A stretch of DNA of 64,000 bases from Armatimonadota bacterium (GCA_018268355.1 JAFDWR010000001.1:353797-417796), one strand, 5' to 3'; positions 17,835 through 26,738 are shown, counted from the stretch's first letter. The notes: a model not told the origin generated them from the sequence alone. Numbers and translations are program-made.

Positions 17835-18604
17835 GCCAGCGGCCAAGTCCCAACAAAAACGAACTCAGCGGGCCCGGTCATCAAGACTGGGCCCGCTTCT
17901 TTGATTTCGACCTGGAGAATGCCGCCGGGTAGATGGACCGCGGTTTGTCGTTCGAGCCGGCCGGTCGCCACTCCGGCGGCAACGACGGCGCAAGCTCCTG
18001 ATCCGCAGGCGAGGGTGATGCCTGCGCCGCGTTCAAAGGTGGTCTGGCGGACTTCGCCAGGGCCAAGGACCTCGGCAAAGTGGACGTTGACGCCTTCGGG
18101 GAAGTGCTCGTGAGTCTGATAGCGATGGCCGAGCTTGATGAGCTGGTCTTGGGCGGGCGCGGGACCAAAGAAGACGACGTGAGGATTACCAATCGAAACT
18201 TCGGTCGCGGAGCCTTCGGGCGTTGGGGCATCGATCCAAGGGCCGACGCTTGCCGAACCCATCTCCACCGTGACCTGGTCGCCATCGGTATGCACGGCGA
18301 CGGTCCGCTCATCGAGGCGGACAATGCCGCGTGACCGGATCCAGTCGCGCTGGCGAGCGAAAAGGGTGGCGCAGCGGAGGCCGTTGCCGCACATGCCGCT
18401 GCGGCTGCCGTCGGGGTTCCACATCTCCATGCGGATGCTGTCTTGCTCTAGCGGGGTGACGAGCAGAACGCCGTCGGAGCCGACGCCAAACCGCCGGTCA
18501 CAAAGGGCCTGGACGGCGGTCGAATCGGGACTGGCCGGCACAACCGTGCCATCGAGAATGACGAAGTCATTCCCGAGTCCATGCCACTTCTCGAATGGAA
18601 TCAC
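17831..18604 (-). CDS. dapF: Diaminopimelate epimerase
   Basis: It converts LL- to meso-diaminopimelate for lysine and peptidoglycan. 257 aa. Both active-site cysteines are present: Cys72 in MCGNGLRC and Cys200 in ACGSGACA, acting as the two acid/base thiols. The N-terminus ([11 protein letters not shown]) is the family signature. It is the last gene of a run in which hfq overlaps its start by 4 nt, and its stop is interleaved with the convergent PilZ gene, leaving no room for a terminator. Confidence 0.96.
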   Translation of the reverse strand: MIPFEKWHGLGNDFVILDGTVVPASPDSTAVQALCDRRFGVGSDGVLLVTPLEQDSIRMEMWNPDGSRSGMCGNGLRCATLFARQRDWIRSRGIVRLDERTVAVHTDGDQVTVEMGSASVGPWIDAPTPEGSATEVSIGNPHVVFFGPAPAQDQLIKLGHRYQTHEHFPEGVNVHFAEVLGPGEVRQTTFERGAGITLACGSGACAVVAAGVATGRLERQTAVHLPGGILQVEIKEAGPVLMTGPAEFVFVGTWPLA

Positions 18605-18858
18605 TCCTCGTGGTGCTCGCCGTCACGCTCGCCCGGCCGGTACTGACCGACCGCCTTGGCGGGAACGACGCTCGCAATCGCGTGTTTATACACGAGTTGC
18701 GTCGGTTTGCCCGGTGCATCAAGAAGCACCGTAAAGGCATCAAAACCACGAACCTGGCCGCGCAGCTGAACGCTGTTCGTAAGGTAGATCGTCACGCCGA
18801 CCCCTTCCTTGCGCACCTGATTCAAAAACATATCTTGGAGATTAATCGCCTTGCCCAT
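18601..18858 (-). CDS. hfq: RNA chaperone Hfq
   Basis: A hexameric Sm-like RNA-binding protein that pairs small RNAs with mRNAs. 85 aa from the ATG giving [16 protein letters not shown], which aligns with family starts; a start 10 codons earlier is less likely. Sm1 ([19 protein letters not shown]) and Sm2 with YKHAI are intact, and a short charged tail ends HHEE. It lies directly after miaA, overlapping its end by 17 nt, the same order as in Proteobacteria, and overlaps dapF by 4 nt. Confidence 0.95.
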   Translation of the reverse strand: MGKAINLQDMFLNQVRKEGVGVTIYLTNSVQLRGQVRGFDAFTVLLDAPGKPTQLVYKHAIASVVPAKAVGQYRPGERDGEHHEE

Positions 18859-19780
18859 ATTCAGCAGAATCCTTTTCGTTCTGTTCATTCCGTCGAAGCC
18901 AGCTTTCCGCCAACTTTCGAACTGATCCGTCCGGTTCTACGGTCATGACCTCAAGGTTTGGTTCCGCCCTGAGCCAAGATCGCTGCCGCTTTGCATATTG
19001 CCGAGTCTCGATTTCAATCTGAGTGAGAGCCTCGCTGAGCTCCTCCTCACCTGAAATCACGTTCCAGATTCTGCGATATCCAATCGCGCGAAAACCCGGT
19101 GCGCTTAGGTCGTAACCCATCGCCCGGAGGTTTTCGACCTCGCGAACCCAACCATTTTGCACCATTTTTGAAATACGCGTATGAATTCGAAGATTCAAAT
19201 CGTCGACCGATCTCGATAGGGCGAGCTTGTGGATCGAAAATGGCGGAATTTGGATTTTCAGGGCGTCGGTAGGGGTGGCGAGCCGCTCCAGCGCGCGCCG
19301 AACGCGCACCGGGTTTCGCAGATCGGTCTTGGCCGCCACCTCGGGAGCCTGGCCTTGAAGCTCCATGACCAACGATTCGAGGCCTTCGGAGCGCTCTCGG
19401 GCTTCCAATTCCTGCCGGAAGCTGGGATCGGGCGCGGCCATCATGTCGGTGTAGCCCTCGGTCAGCGCTCGGATGTACAGGCCGGTCCCGCCGACAAGGA
19501 CGACGCTTTGCGTGCGCGCGAAGCACGCCTCGAGGATAGGGATCGCGGCCTGAATCCACGCCCCAACCCCGAAATCCTCGTCGGGTTGGATCAAATCAAG
19601 AAGTTGGTACCGGGAGGGGTCCTCAGGCTTGGCGGTGCCGATGTCGAGCCCACGATACACCTGAAACGCGTCGGCATTGACAAGTTGAGCACCGAGCCGG
19701 TCGGCTAGGTGCTCAGCAAAGTCGGATTTTCCCGATCCCGTCGGTCCCATCACCGCGATGAGTTGCGGGACCCGGTTCAC
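18842..19780 (-). CDS. miaA: tRNA dimethylallyltransferase MiaA
   Basis: It adds a dimethylallyl group to A37 of tRNAs reading codons that start with U, the first step to ms2i6A. 312 aa with the P-loop [10 protein letters not shown] at about residue 12, the substrate motif [28 protein letters not shown], and the C-terminal region ([13 protein letters not shown]) typical of the family. It starts 4 bp after the apt stop and its 3' end overlaps hfq. It uses DMAPP, made in part by IspH, encoded at 54.3 kb. Confidence 0.96.
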   Translation of the reverse strand: MNRVPQLIAVMGPTGSGKSDFAEHLADRLGAQLVNADAFQVYRGLDIGTAKPEDPSRYQLLDLIQPDEDFGVGAWIQAAIPILEACFARTQSVVLVGGTGLYIRALTEGYTDMMAAPDPSFRQELEARERSEGLESLVMELQGQAPEVAAKTDLRNPVRVRRALERLATPTDALKIQIPPFSIHKLALSRSVDDLNLRIHTRISKMVQNGWVREVENLRAMGYDLSAPGFRAIGYRRIWNVISGEEELSEALTQIEIETRQYAKRQRSWLRAEPNLEVMTVEPDGSVRKLAESWLRRNEQNEKDSAEYGQGD

Positions 19781-19784
19781 GGCC

Positions 19785-20306
19785 TTAGAACTCGAGAAGA
19801 GCTTTCACCGGAAGACCGAGCAGGACTTCTCGACCCTTCAGGAACGAAAGCTCGATCATAAAGCCACAACCGCAAACCTGGCCGCCGAGTCGTTCGATGA
19901 GCCGTTGGGCCGCGGCGGCAGTACCACCGGTGGCAAGGAGGTCGTCGACGATGTAAGCCTTCTGGCCGGGCTTGATCGCATCGACGTGCATCTCCACCGT
20001 GTTGGTACCGTACTCCAGAGCGTACTCCTCGGTGATCTTGTCGAACGGGAGCTTGCCGAGCTTGCGGGTCATCGCAAAGGGAAGGTCGAGCTCAAGCGCG
20101 ATCGGGCAGCCGAAGACGAAGCCGCGGCTTTCGATGCCGACGATGACTTCCGCGCCACAAGCCTTGGCGTCCTGCGCCATCAGCTGGATGACTTCCTTGA
20201 ACGCCTTGGGGTCCTCAAGGACGGGCGTGATGTCCTTAAAGAGGATTCCCGGCTTAGGGAAATCGGGCACATCGCGAATCAACGAAGCGGCAAGCAGTTC
20301 GGCCAT
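19785..20306 (-). CDS. apt: Adenine phosphoribosyltransferase
   Basis: Salvages adenine to AMP with PRPP in the cytosol. 173 aa, normal length. The start IRDVPDFPKPGILFKDITP is the family signature, followed by GIESRGFVFG and the PRPP loop VDDLLATGGTA near residue 120. It sits between an ArgC-like gene (29-bp gap) and miaA (4 bp), in the same direction, and probably shares their transcript. Confidence 0.96.
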   Translation of the reverse strand: MAELLAASLIRDVPDFPKPGILFKDITPVLEDPKAFKEVIQLMAQDAKACGAEVIVGIESRGFVFGCPIALELDLPFAMTRKLGKLPFDKITEEYALEYGTNTVEMHVDAIKPGQKAYIVDDLLATGGTAAAAQRLIERLGGQVCGCGFMIELSFLKGREVLLGLPVKALLEF

Positions 20307-20335
20307 GTCGGCGATAGGATACCAGCAAGGGTGGT

Positions 20336-21076
20336 CTACAGCACCGCTGACAGGTTCGCCGGGATTCCAAAGGATTCCTCGCAGCCGATCATCACGTTAA
20401 AGGCATGCACGATGCCCGCCGCACCGACCTTGCCCTCATGGTCGGCCAGCACGTCGATGCGAAAAAGGCTGATCGGGTCGTCGGGCGTGATCCTCAGGCG
20501 ATAGATCGCACCGGGTTTCCCTTTCACTTCGCTCGCGTCGAGCTCGTCGGAATGGACCTCGCGGACGAAAAACGACCGGCCAAAGGCCTCCTCATAAAGG
20601 TCATCGAGGTCTTCTAGCCGCTCCGGGGTCCGGATCTCGGCGAGGGCAGAGATGCCCGCGTAAGACCGGTCGACATCCTCGTTCATCTCGGTGAAGATCG
20701 TCATCGACTCAAACTCGCCGAGCGTGCCAAGGGTGTCACCGACAAACTCCTTATGGCCGGCCTCGGGCGTGATGTTCGACATCGAGCTGGGTGGTTCGAC
20801 GATGAGGCCCGCGCGAACCAGAGGTCCGATCGCGATCGCATGCAAGATGGCAAGCGGCCCCGGCCAACCAAACGTCGTGGCGCAAACCATCGGGTTGTTG
20901 TCGATCATCTCGACGAGGCCATAGGCGTCGCCGTCCACGCCAAGCTGGATGGAGCGGTGCCAATCGCCCTGCGACCAGGTCAGAAGGTGCTCACCGGTCG
21001 TCACTTCGCCGACGAGGGGATGGCCGCGCAAGAGGGATGCGACCTGGGGGGAAGAAGTCGCAACCTGGGAAATCAA
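20336..21076 (-). CDS. ArgC/Asd dimerisation-domain-like protein without a visible NAD-binding domain
   Basis: 246 aa. The C-terminal stretch GAAGIVHAFNVMIGCEESFGIP resembles the ArgC motif KGAAGQAVQNLNLMLGLDE-type. The earlier PLVRAGLIVEPPSS and SYAGISALAEIRTPE segments sit where ArgC has PLLKAGLI and AYN-HRHTPEI. The first 50 residues contain no GxxGxxG nucleotide loop. A Cys (Cys65, VCATTFG) lies near the expected catalytic position, but the surrounding NPGC signature is absent. It may be a degenerate semialdehyde-dehydrogenase relative with a non-catalytic or scaffold role. The start overlaps the preceding gene's stop by 4 nt. The function is unknown. Confidence 0.5.
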   Translation of the reverse strand: MISQVATSSPQVASLLRGHPLVGEVTTGEHLLTWSQGDWHRSIQLGVDGDAYGLVEMIDNNPMVCATTFGWPGPLAILHAIAIGPLVRAGLIVEPPSSMSNITPEAGHKEFVGDTLGTLGEFESMTIFTEMNEDVDRSYAGISALAEIRTPERLEDLDDLYEEAFGRSFFVREVHSDELDASEVKGKPGAIYRLRITPDDPISLFRIDVLADHEGKVGAAGIVHAFNVMIGCEESFGIPANLSAVL

Positions 21077-21735
21077 AGCCGGATAACCTCAAGGCGCATG
21101 CGGGACTGCGACTCCTTTCGCATTCCGTTTGCCTGCTGAATCTTGATGACGGGCATCTCGAAGACCGTGTAGTCCGGGAGGCCATCATCGACGCGAATGA
21201 AGGCGGCGCCGGTGGCCATTGCCGCCCCGCGAACGCTGAGCTTCAATTCGGCGACCTTGCGGCCCTTCCGCGTGGTGATTCGGACGAAGGTGAAGGTGAC
21301 TTCGGCCTTTTGCTCGCGCCCGAGGTCGAAGGGCGCCTTCCACGACTTGCCGAGCGGGACGGGGTTGAGCGGGTAGAAGCCACTGAGCGGGCCCATCGTC
21401 GCGATGCCACTCACGGGAGTCATGCGCGTGTCGAGAACGCCATCGACCTCTTTGTAGTCCTCGAGCTTCTTGCCGTTCATCGTGATCGGCCCCTGGGCAT
21501 AGCTCAAGCGGAACCGGTCGCCCGACCGGCTGATGATGCGCATGGAAACCGGCGCTTTGATCGACTGCTGGGGGTCGCCCGCAATCTTCACGATCTCCTT
21601 GGCAGTGGTGATGAAGTTGTACTTCTTGCCCACGGTGGGCTTCACCCGGATCGTGTAGCCCGACTTGCCGAGGGTGACCTGTCCGACCCCAAGCAGCGGC
21701 AACCCGGCGAGAAGAAGACTAGCCCTTGTTCGCAT
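21073..21735 (-). CDS. Secreted hypothetical protein, beta-rich family
   Basis: About 220 aa from MRTRASLLLAGLPLLGVGQ, which gives a signal peptide; a longer in-frame start at 21840 only adds an Arg/Ser-rich antisense-like stretch. The mature region starts TIRVKPTVGKKYNFITT and continues with alternating strands, MRIISRSGDRFRLSY, a PVPLGKSW motif, and an ending RMRLEVIRL. The architecture (K-x-G-x-x-Y start, a central P-x-x-I/L-G motif) resembles the two secreted genes at 61030 and 61647. No catalytic residues are seen. It overlaps kdpD-N by 17 nt and the ArgC-like gene by 4 nt. Confidence 0.6.
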   Translation of the reverse strand: MRTRASLLLAGLPLLGVGQVTLGKSGYTIRVKPTVGKKYNFITTAKEIVKIAGDPQQSIKAPVSMRIISRSGDRFRLSYAQGPITMNGKKLEDYKEVDGVLDTRMTPVSGIATMGPLSGFYPLNPVPLGKSWKAPFDLGREQKAEVTFTFVRITTRKGRKVAELKLSVRGAAMATGAAFIRVDDGLPDYTVFEMPVIKIQQANGMRKESQSRMRLEVIRL

Positions 21736-22780
21736 CGAGTGCCACAACCATGATGTCAATGCTAGCGAGCTGCCGCACGAGGTCGTTGATGATCGAGCCC
21801 TTGAGAACCGCTCCGAGTCCCGACTTCGTCGAGTGGCCAATCACAAGCTGGGTGATGGAATTCTCCTTCGCAAAGCGGACGATCTCGTCGGCGGCGTCGC
21901 CGTGAAGGGTCTTCGTCGGCATGCCGAGCCGCTCCGCGAGGGTGAAGTCGTCGCGAATCAGCTTGCGCGTGGCTTCGTCGGCGGCCTTTTCTTCGACAAA
22001 GACCACCACCGCGTCGGCGTGGACGCGCTGGGAAAGTCGCCAGCCCTTGCGCACCAGCCGCAGGGAAGAGCGGGTCGGCGAAAGGCAGATCATCACGCGG
22101 TCCTGGGTCGCCCAAGGTCGCTCCACCCGGGATCGCTTCATGTATTCCTGCACGTCCTGGTCGACTCGGCCCGCAACCTCGCGCAGGGCAAGCTCGCGGA
22201 GCGCGCTCAGCGCGCCTTCTTCAAACCACTTGAGGTGCTTCGTGCTGCGCGTGGCGTCGAGAGAAACGTCGCCGCGGTTAAAGCGGTTGATGAGTGCGGT
22301 CGGCGTGACGTCGACCATTTCGATCTCTTCGGCTTCGCGCAGAACGCGGTCGGGAACGGTGTCCTCGACCTTAAGGCCGGTGATCTCGCGAATCTTGTCG
22401 TTGAGGCTCTCCACGTGGCGAACGTCCATCGTCGAGATGACATTGATTCCCGCATCGAGGAGTCGCTCGACTTCCACCCACCGCGCACGCTGACCATCGG
22501 CGGCATAGAGCGGGTCAACAAGGACCGCATCAGGCTTGCGCTGAATGATCGCTTCCAAGTCCATCGCGGGAAGGCCTGCGCCTTCGAGCGTCGGAACGCA
22601 CTCGAACGACGACAGCTGCCCCTCGAGCGCTTCGCGGCCACGAGTTTCGACCACGCCGACCACGACATCTTGGCCGCGGCTCTTGCGTCGAAGCCCTTCG
22701 TCGAGCATCGCATAGGTCTTTCCGACTCCCGGGGCATAGCCCAGGAAGATCTTGTGTTTTCCGCGTTCAGTTTCAGGCAT
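21719..22780 (-). CDS. KdpD N-terminal sensor plus USP domain, no kinase
   Basis: 353 aa. Residues 1-215 match the cytoplasmic KdpD sensor domain: Walker A GYAPGVGKTY at 14-23, DVVVGVVETRGR, STMDVRHVESLND and TPTALINRFNRGD. Residues about 225-350 are a universal-stress-protein domain ending VIGHSTKSGLGAVLKGSIINDLVR. Full KdpD (about 900 aa) adds four membrane helices and a histidine kinase; both are missing here and no kdpFABC genes are nearby. Such short forms exist in other phyla. It overlaps the response regulator by 8 nt, so it probably feeds a signal to the HK-RR pair. Confidence 0.9.
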   Translation of the reverse strand: MPETERGKHKIFLGYAPGVGKTYAMLDEGLRRKSRGQDVVVGVVETRGREALEGQLSSFECVPTLEGAGLPAMDLEAIIQRKPDAVLVDPLYAADGQRARWVEVERLLDAGINVISTMDVRHVESLNDKIREITGLKVEDTVPDRVLREAEEIEMVDVTPTALINRFNRGDVSLDATRSTKHLKWFEEGALSALRELALREVAGRVDQDVQEYMKRSRVERPWATQDRVMICLSPTRSSLRLVRKGWRLSQRVHADAVVVFVEEKAADEATRKLIRDDFTLAERLGMPTKTLHGDAADEIVRFAKENSITQLVIGHSTKSGLGAVLKGSIINDLVRQLASIDIMVVALDANKG

Positions 22781-23540
22781 GGTCGTTCGATAGGGTGACG
22801 GTCAGCATCTGGTCAATCCAGTGCAGATTCGCGTCGGTCAGGTCGGTGATCGTGATGGACTTTTGGTCCGGAAGCGCGCTGTATCGCCAGAGGTGGTCGG
22901 CGAGGTGCTCTTCGGCGAGGCTGCGCCAGAAGCTTTCGCCTCCGGGCACGCTCTCAATGTCCGCTCGTGCGTAAACGAGCTCAATCGTGTAAGCGGGGAT
23001 GATGACGACGACGTCCTTCTCCTCGCCGTTCGGCGTTTGGACGCGGAAGGTGAACTCCAGGTCGTCCTCTTGCTCGTGGTGGGGCTGGGGCACAAATTCG
23101 AAGCTGTATCCGTTGATGTTCGTGCGGGTGAATTCGCGGCAGATGTCGCCGATTGGTACCGCGGAGCGGCGGGAAACCGGACGGTCGAGCGCCTTGGTTA
23201 CTGCTTGGCGAAGAGTGTCCGCGCTGAACGGCTTCTTGAGGAAGTCGCTCGCCCCCGCTTGAATGGTCTCGAGCGCGAGATCAATCGTTCCGTGGGCGGT
23301 GGCCAGAATGATCCGCTGGTCAGACTTGATCTTGTAGATTTCGGCCTGGACCTCGGTGCCGCTGAGGCCGGGCATCCGCTGGTCCAGCAGGACGAGGTCA
23401 AAGTTGGTGTCCTTACGGAAGAGCTCAAGACCCTCGGTTCCGTTTTCCGCGACCGAAACGGTGTGACCCGCGTGTTCCAGGGTCAGTCGGACCATCAGTC
23501 GAATATTAGGTTCGTCGTCAATGATGAGGATGCGACTCAA
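22773..23540 (-). CDS. Response regulator with unknown output domain
   Basis: 255 aa. The receiver domain (1-122) has the acidic pair Asp8/Asp9, phospho-acceptor Asp53 (LLDQRMPG), a Thr in ATAHG and Lys in LKKPF. The C-terminal 125 residues have no helix-turn-helix. They contain GYSFEFVPQPHHEQEDDLEFTFRV, TPNGEEKDVVVIIPAYTIELVY and a helical end HWIDQMLTVTL, a pattern I cannot assign. It therefore probably acts by protein interaction and not by DNA binding. It lies between the histidine kinase (27-bp gap) and the KdpD-N gene (8-nt overlap). Confidence 0.88.
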   Translation of the reverse strand: MSRILIIDDEPNIRLMVRLTLEHAGHTVSVAENGTEGLELFRKDTNFDLVLLDQRMPGLSGTEVQAEIYKIKSDQRIILATAHGTIDLALETIQAGASDFLKKPFSADTLRQAVTKALDRPVSRRSAVPIGDICREFTRTNINGYSFEFVPQPHHEQEDDLEFTFRVQTPNGEEKDVVVIIPAYTIELVYARADIESVPGGESFWRSLAEEHLADHLWRYSALPDQKSITITDLTDANLHWIDQMLTVTLSNDHA

Positions 23541-23567
23541 ATCACTTCTCTCCAGGAGGAACGGGGC

Positions 23568-25418
23568 TTAATCAGCGGCCAAGGCGAAGGTGAACTTAGA
23601 ACCCTCTCCCACTTGGCTCTCAACCTTAATTTCTGAGCCGTGGGCAACCACGATGGCCTGACTGATGGGGAGCCCGAGACCCGCACCTCCACCCGTTGCG
23701 CCCGGAACCTGAACAAACCGTTCAAAGATCTTCGGCAGGTAATCGGCTGGGATGCCTTGGCCCGTATCCTCAACCCAAAAGCGTACTTGATTCGACTCCC
23801 GCTCTGCACGAATCTTAACCGTTCCACCGCTTGGGGTATGCCGGACGGCGTTGGCGGCAAGGTTGGTGAGCACGCGGGTGATCTGGGTGGCATCGGCGCG
23901 CACCATGGGGAGGTCGGGCTCGACTTCGGTGCTGAACTGCACCGACTTCATCTCGGCCGTCCCCCGTACGCTCGCAAACGCGCCTTGGACGAGCTCCTGC
24001 GGCGAGACGCGGGCAAAGCGGGGCGGCGAGCTGCCCGCTTCGAGCTTGGAGAGGTCGAGCAGCTCCTGCATGAGCCGTTCGAGCCTCGCGAGGTCCTCCT
24101 TTTGGGCCTCGATGACCTGCTTTTGAGTGGGATTGAGGTCGCCCGCCGCGCCTTCGAGGAGGATCTGGCTACTCAGCAAGAGCGAGGTGACCGGCGTTCG
24201 CAGTTCGTGACTCGCGACGGCGATGAACTCGGTCTTGAGGCGGTCGACTTCGCGTAGGTGGGTGATGTCTTCAAGCACGACGACCGCGCCGAGGATTTCG
24301 TCGAGTTCGCCATGCATCGGGGTGGCGCGGAGTCGATAGATTCGTTCGGCTCCCTTCGCGCCGATCGGGACCAGGTTGGTTTCGTCGTCTTCGGCCTTCG
24401 TCTTCTCGCCGCGGACCGATTGGAGGATCGCGCTGACAATGCGCGAGTCGCCCACACTTTCGATCACGGGATCGCGCGGAGCAGCGGGGGAAGAGCCAAA
24501 CAAGCCTTCCGCCGCGCGGTTGAACTTCACGATCTTGCCCTCGCGGTCGGCGATGATGACGGGGTCATAAAGGCTCGCCAGCGCAGCGGAGGTCAACGCT
24601 TCCGCGACCTGCAACCGCTCGGCTTCCTTCTTTCGCACCTCGTTCAGCCGCTTGGCCATGACGCTGAAGTTCTGGGCGAGGATTCCGATTTCGTCGCGTC
24701 GCCGCGTGCGAATCTTCACGTCGTAGTTACCGTCGCCAATCGCTTCCGCCTGTTCGGCGAGCTCCTTCAAGGGCCGAAGGGCATAGATGACGTAATAGCG
24801 AGCGAGGACGATTGCCACGATGAGGCTGATCACGACCGCAACGACCGCGATGGTCCGCGCGCTCTGGGATTCTTCGACGATCTTCCGGTTCGCCTCGCTC
24901 ACCGCCTCTTGGGCACGAACGACGAGGACACCGACGAGCTTCGACGCCTCGCGGTGGGCCGGATCGATGTCGGTCTGGACGATGAGGCGCCTTGCCTCGC
25001 GATCTTTGGCCCGGAAGGCTCGAAGGATGGACTGGTTAAACCGCTCGACCCCCTCTTTGGCGTCGTTGAAGGCCTGGCTGACCGAGGAATCGAGGTTCGG
25101 CTCCGCTTCCTTGGCCGCGAGGGTGAACCGCTTGGTCTCGTCCATGTGCATCGTACGCGCCACGTCGAGGTCTTCGGCGAGGAGCCGGTCGAGCACCGCT
25201 CCCTGTCGCTCGATGCTCGTGCGCATCGTCTGGGCGAGGAGGGTGGCCTGGAGGTTCTTTTGCACGCCTCGGTCGAGGTTTCGCAGCAAGCTGATGAAAA
25301 GCGTGAGGACGATCGCAAGGGCAATCGTCATGACCGCGACCAACGCCAGGTGACTGGTCAGGAGCTGAACGCGTAGGTTCAAAACTCGGCTCAGCGTGGA
25401 TCGGCCTTTCACCGCCAA
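23568..25418 (-). CDS. Membrane sensor histidine kinase (HAMP-PAS-HisKA-HATPase)
   Basis: 616 aa. Two membrane helices (about 20-42 and 188-207) flank a helical periplasmic sensor domain of about 145 aa. Then come HAMP (about 207-260), PAS (about 275-385), the H box ASHELRTPVTSLL near 400 and a HATPase domain with N box NLAANAVRHTPSGG, G1 VEDTGQGIP and G2 GAGLGLPIS. All catalytic motifs are intact. The start is a TTG (or GTG at 25412), 16 bp from the divergent redoxin start. It heads the operon with the response regulator and KdpD-N, so it is the likely phosphodonor. Confidence 0.93.
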   Translation of the reverse strand: MAVKGRSTLSRVLNLRVQLLTSHLALVAVMTIALAIVLTLFISLLRNLDRGVQKNLQATLLAQTMRTSIERQGAVLDRLLAEDLDVARTMHMDETKRFTLAAKEAEPNLDSSVSQAFNDAKEGVERFNQSILRAFRAKDREARRLIVQTDIDPAHREASKLVGVLVVRAQEAVSEANRKIVEESQSARTIAVVAVVISLIVAIVLARYYVIYALRPLKELAEQAEAIGDGNYDVKIRTRRRDEIGILAQNFSVMAKRLNEVRKKEAERLQVAEALTSAALASLYDPVIIADREGKIVKFNRAAEGLFGSSPAAPRDPVIESVGDSRIVSAILQSVRGEKTKAEDDETNLVPIGAKGAERIYRLRATPMHGELDEILGAVVVLEDITHLREVDRLKTEFIAVASHELRTPVTSLLLSSQILLEGAAGDLNPTQKQVIEAQKEDLARLERLMQELLDLSKLEAGSSPPRFARVSPQELVQGAFASVRGTAEMKSVQFSTEVEPDLPMVRADATQITRVLTNLAANAVRHTPSGGTVKIRAERESNQVRFWVEDTGQGIPADYLPKIFERFVQVPGATGGGAGLGLPISQAIVVAHGSEIKVESQVGEGSKFTFALAAD

Positions 25419-25434
25419 AGGGTACCATCAGGGG

Positions 25435-26103
25435 GTGAAGCTATCCACTTTGACTATCCCTCTTGGCGTGCTCCTGTTCGCGGCCGGCGGCTACATGATG
25501 GTCAAGGCGCGGAACTTCCAGCAGGAGAATAGCGACTCCCAGGCAAGCCGTTCGATTGACCTCAATCAGTGGGACAAGCCGAAGCACCCAGTGAACGACG
25601 CGATGCGCGATGCCGCGCGGCTGATGTCGACCAAACTAGCCCCCGACGTGACGTTGAAGTCGTATCTGGACCAAGACGTCCGGCTCGGTGGCTATGAGAA
25701 GCCGCAGTTCGTGCTCTTCATCCTCTGGCAATGCCCTTGCTCGATCGACGCTCAGCCGATCATGAACGACCTCTCCAAGCAGTTCAAGGGGAAGGTGGAC
25801 TTCGTCGGCGTCATCAACAAGCCAGTGGCCCAAGCCAAGGAGTGGCGCGACCTCTATCAGATGCCGTTCCCGACCCTTGCCGACCCCGACAAGGCTGCGA
25901 TTCATGCCTATGGCATCAAGCAATCGGTGTACAGCACGCTCGTGAGCAAGGGCCGCATCATCAAGGTTTGGCCCGGCTATTCAAAGCGCATTCTGGAGGA
26001 CATCAACCAGACGCTGGCGGCGGAAATTGGCGAGAAAGCTCGACCGTTTGACCCGAAGTACGCTCCGAAGGAAGACACGAGCGGTTGCTACTTCGACGAG
26101 TGA
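25435..26103 (+). CDS. Membrane-anchored thioredoxin-fold redoxin
   Basis: 222 aa from a GTG start with CAGGG just upstream. One N-terminal membrane anchor (about 5-22) is followed by an AhpC/TSA-like thioredoxin fold on the outer face (QFVLFILWQCPCSIDAQPI, DFVGVINK, FPTLADPDKAAIHAYGI). The active site has Cys100-Pro-Cys102 where thioredoxins have CxxC and peroxiredoxins one Cys. A further Cys is near the C-terminus (SGCYFDE, about 218). It may be a thiol oxidoreductase or peroxiredoxin in the periplasm. It is divergent from the histidine kinase, with only 16 bp between the starts. Confidence 0.78.
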   Translation: MKLSTLTIPLGVLLFAAGGYMMVKARNFQQENSDSQASRSIDLNQWDKPKHPVNDAMRDAARLMSTKLAPDVTLKSYLDQDVRLGGYEKPQFVLFILWQCPCSIDAQPIMNDLSKQFKGKVDFVGVINKPVAQAKEWRDLYQMPFPTLADPDKAAIHAYGIKQSVYSTLVSKGRIIKVWPGYSKRILEDINQTLAAEIGEKARPFDPKYAPKEDTSGCYFDE

Positions 26104-26127
26104 GTGGCGCGAGGGTCAGACACGAAT

Positions 26128-26203
26128 TGGCCCGGACGAAGGGACTCGAACCCCCAACCCTCAGATCCGAAGTCTGATGCTCTATCCATTGAGCTACGTC
26201 CGG
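26128..26203 (-). tRNA. tRNA-Arg (UCG anticodon)
   Basis: 76 nt folding into a full cloverleaf: acceptor CCGGACG/CGTCCGG, T8-A9, D-stem GCTC/GAGC, anticodon stem TCAGA/TCTGA with loop CTTCGGA (anticodon TCG, reading CGN Arg codons), T-arm with TTCGAGT, discriminator G and an encoded CCA end. The C1-G72 pair is less usual for this tRNA but the stem is perfect. Confidence 0.95.
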
Positions 26204-26246
26204 GCGCGGCGTTGATTGTACCCAAGCCGTCTTTGCGTGCAAGGGG

Positions 26247-26684
26247 TCAGTGCGGGTCGGGCCGAACGATCTTGCGAATTTTTAGCCAGTGGTCAAACTC
26301 GGGCTGCCAGCCGCTCAGGTTCATCCCAAGCGCCATCACAAAGGCCATCGAAAGCCCGAACGCATAGGATTGGATCAGCTTTAGGCCTCGTTCTTGAACG
26401 GATCGGTGTCGGAGCGTCGCGAGTTGGAAGCCGATGCCCAAGACAAACCAGACCAGCCATGCAACGAACCAGATCGCGAGAAACGTGAAGGTCGTCCCAT
26501 CGGTGAGGTCAACGAGAATCGAAAACGCGAACGGCGCTGCGCTGTGGAACGCCTTGAGGATCACCCAGAACCGGAGCCACTTGGGGCTGAGCCGGTTCAC
26601 CGGCCAAACCGCAAAGAGTATGATGTCCGCCAGGATGCAAAGCCCAATTCCGGTGAGCAACTCTCGAAGCTGAAGCGGCATCAT
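26247..26684 (-). CDS. Small four-helix membrane protein, hypothetical
   Basis: 145 aa beginning MMPLQLRELLTG. Four hydrophobic segments are visible: about 10-30, 40-60, 66-90 and 105-125, with basic residues between (RHRSVQERG). The frame extends far upstream antisense to the GAF kinase, but that part has no membrane character and is not taken as coding. No family is recognised and no ribosome site is obvious. It is divergent from the GAF histidine kinase (54 bp between starts). Confidence 0.65.
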   Translation of the reverse strand: MMPLQLRELLTGIGLCILADIILFAVWPVNRLSPKWLRFWVILKAFHSAAPFAFSILVDLTDGTTFTFLAIWFVAWLVWFVLGIGFQLATLRHRSVQERGLKLIQSYAFGLSMAFVMALGMNLSGWQPEFDHWLKIRKIVRPDPH

Positions 26685-26738
26685 GATACGAATCACATCA
26701 ACTTGGCGCGAAAGCCACGAGTTCCAGACCCACCCGCA

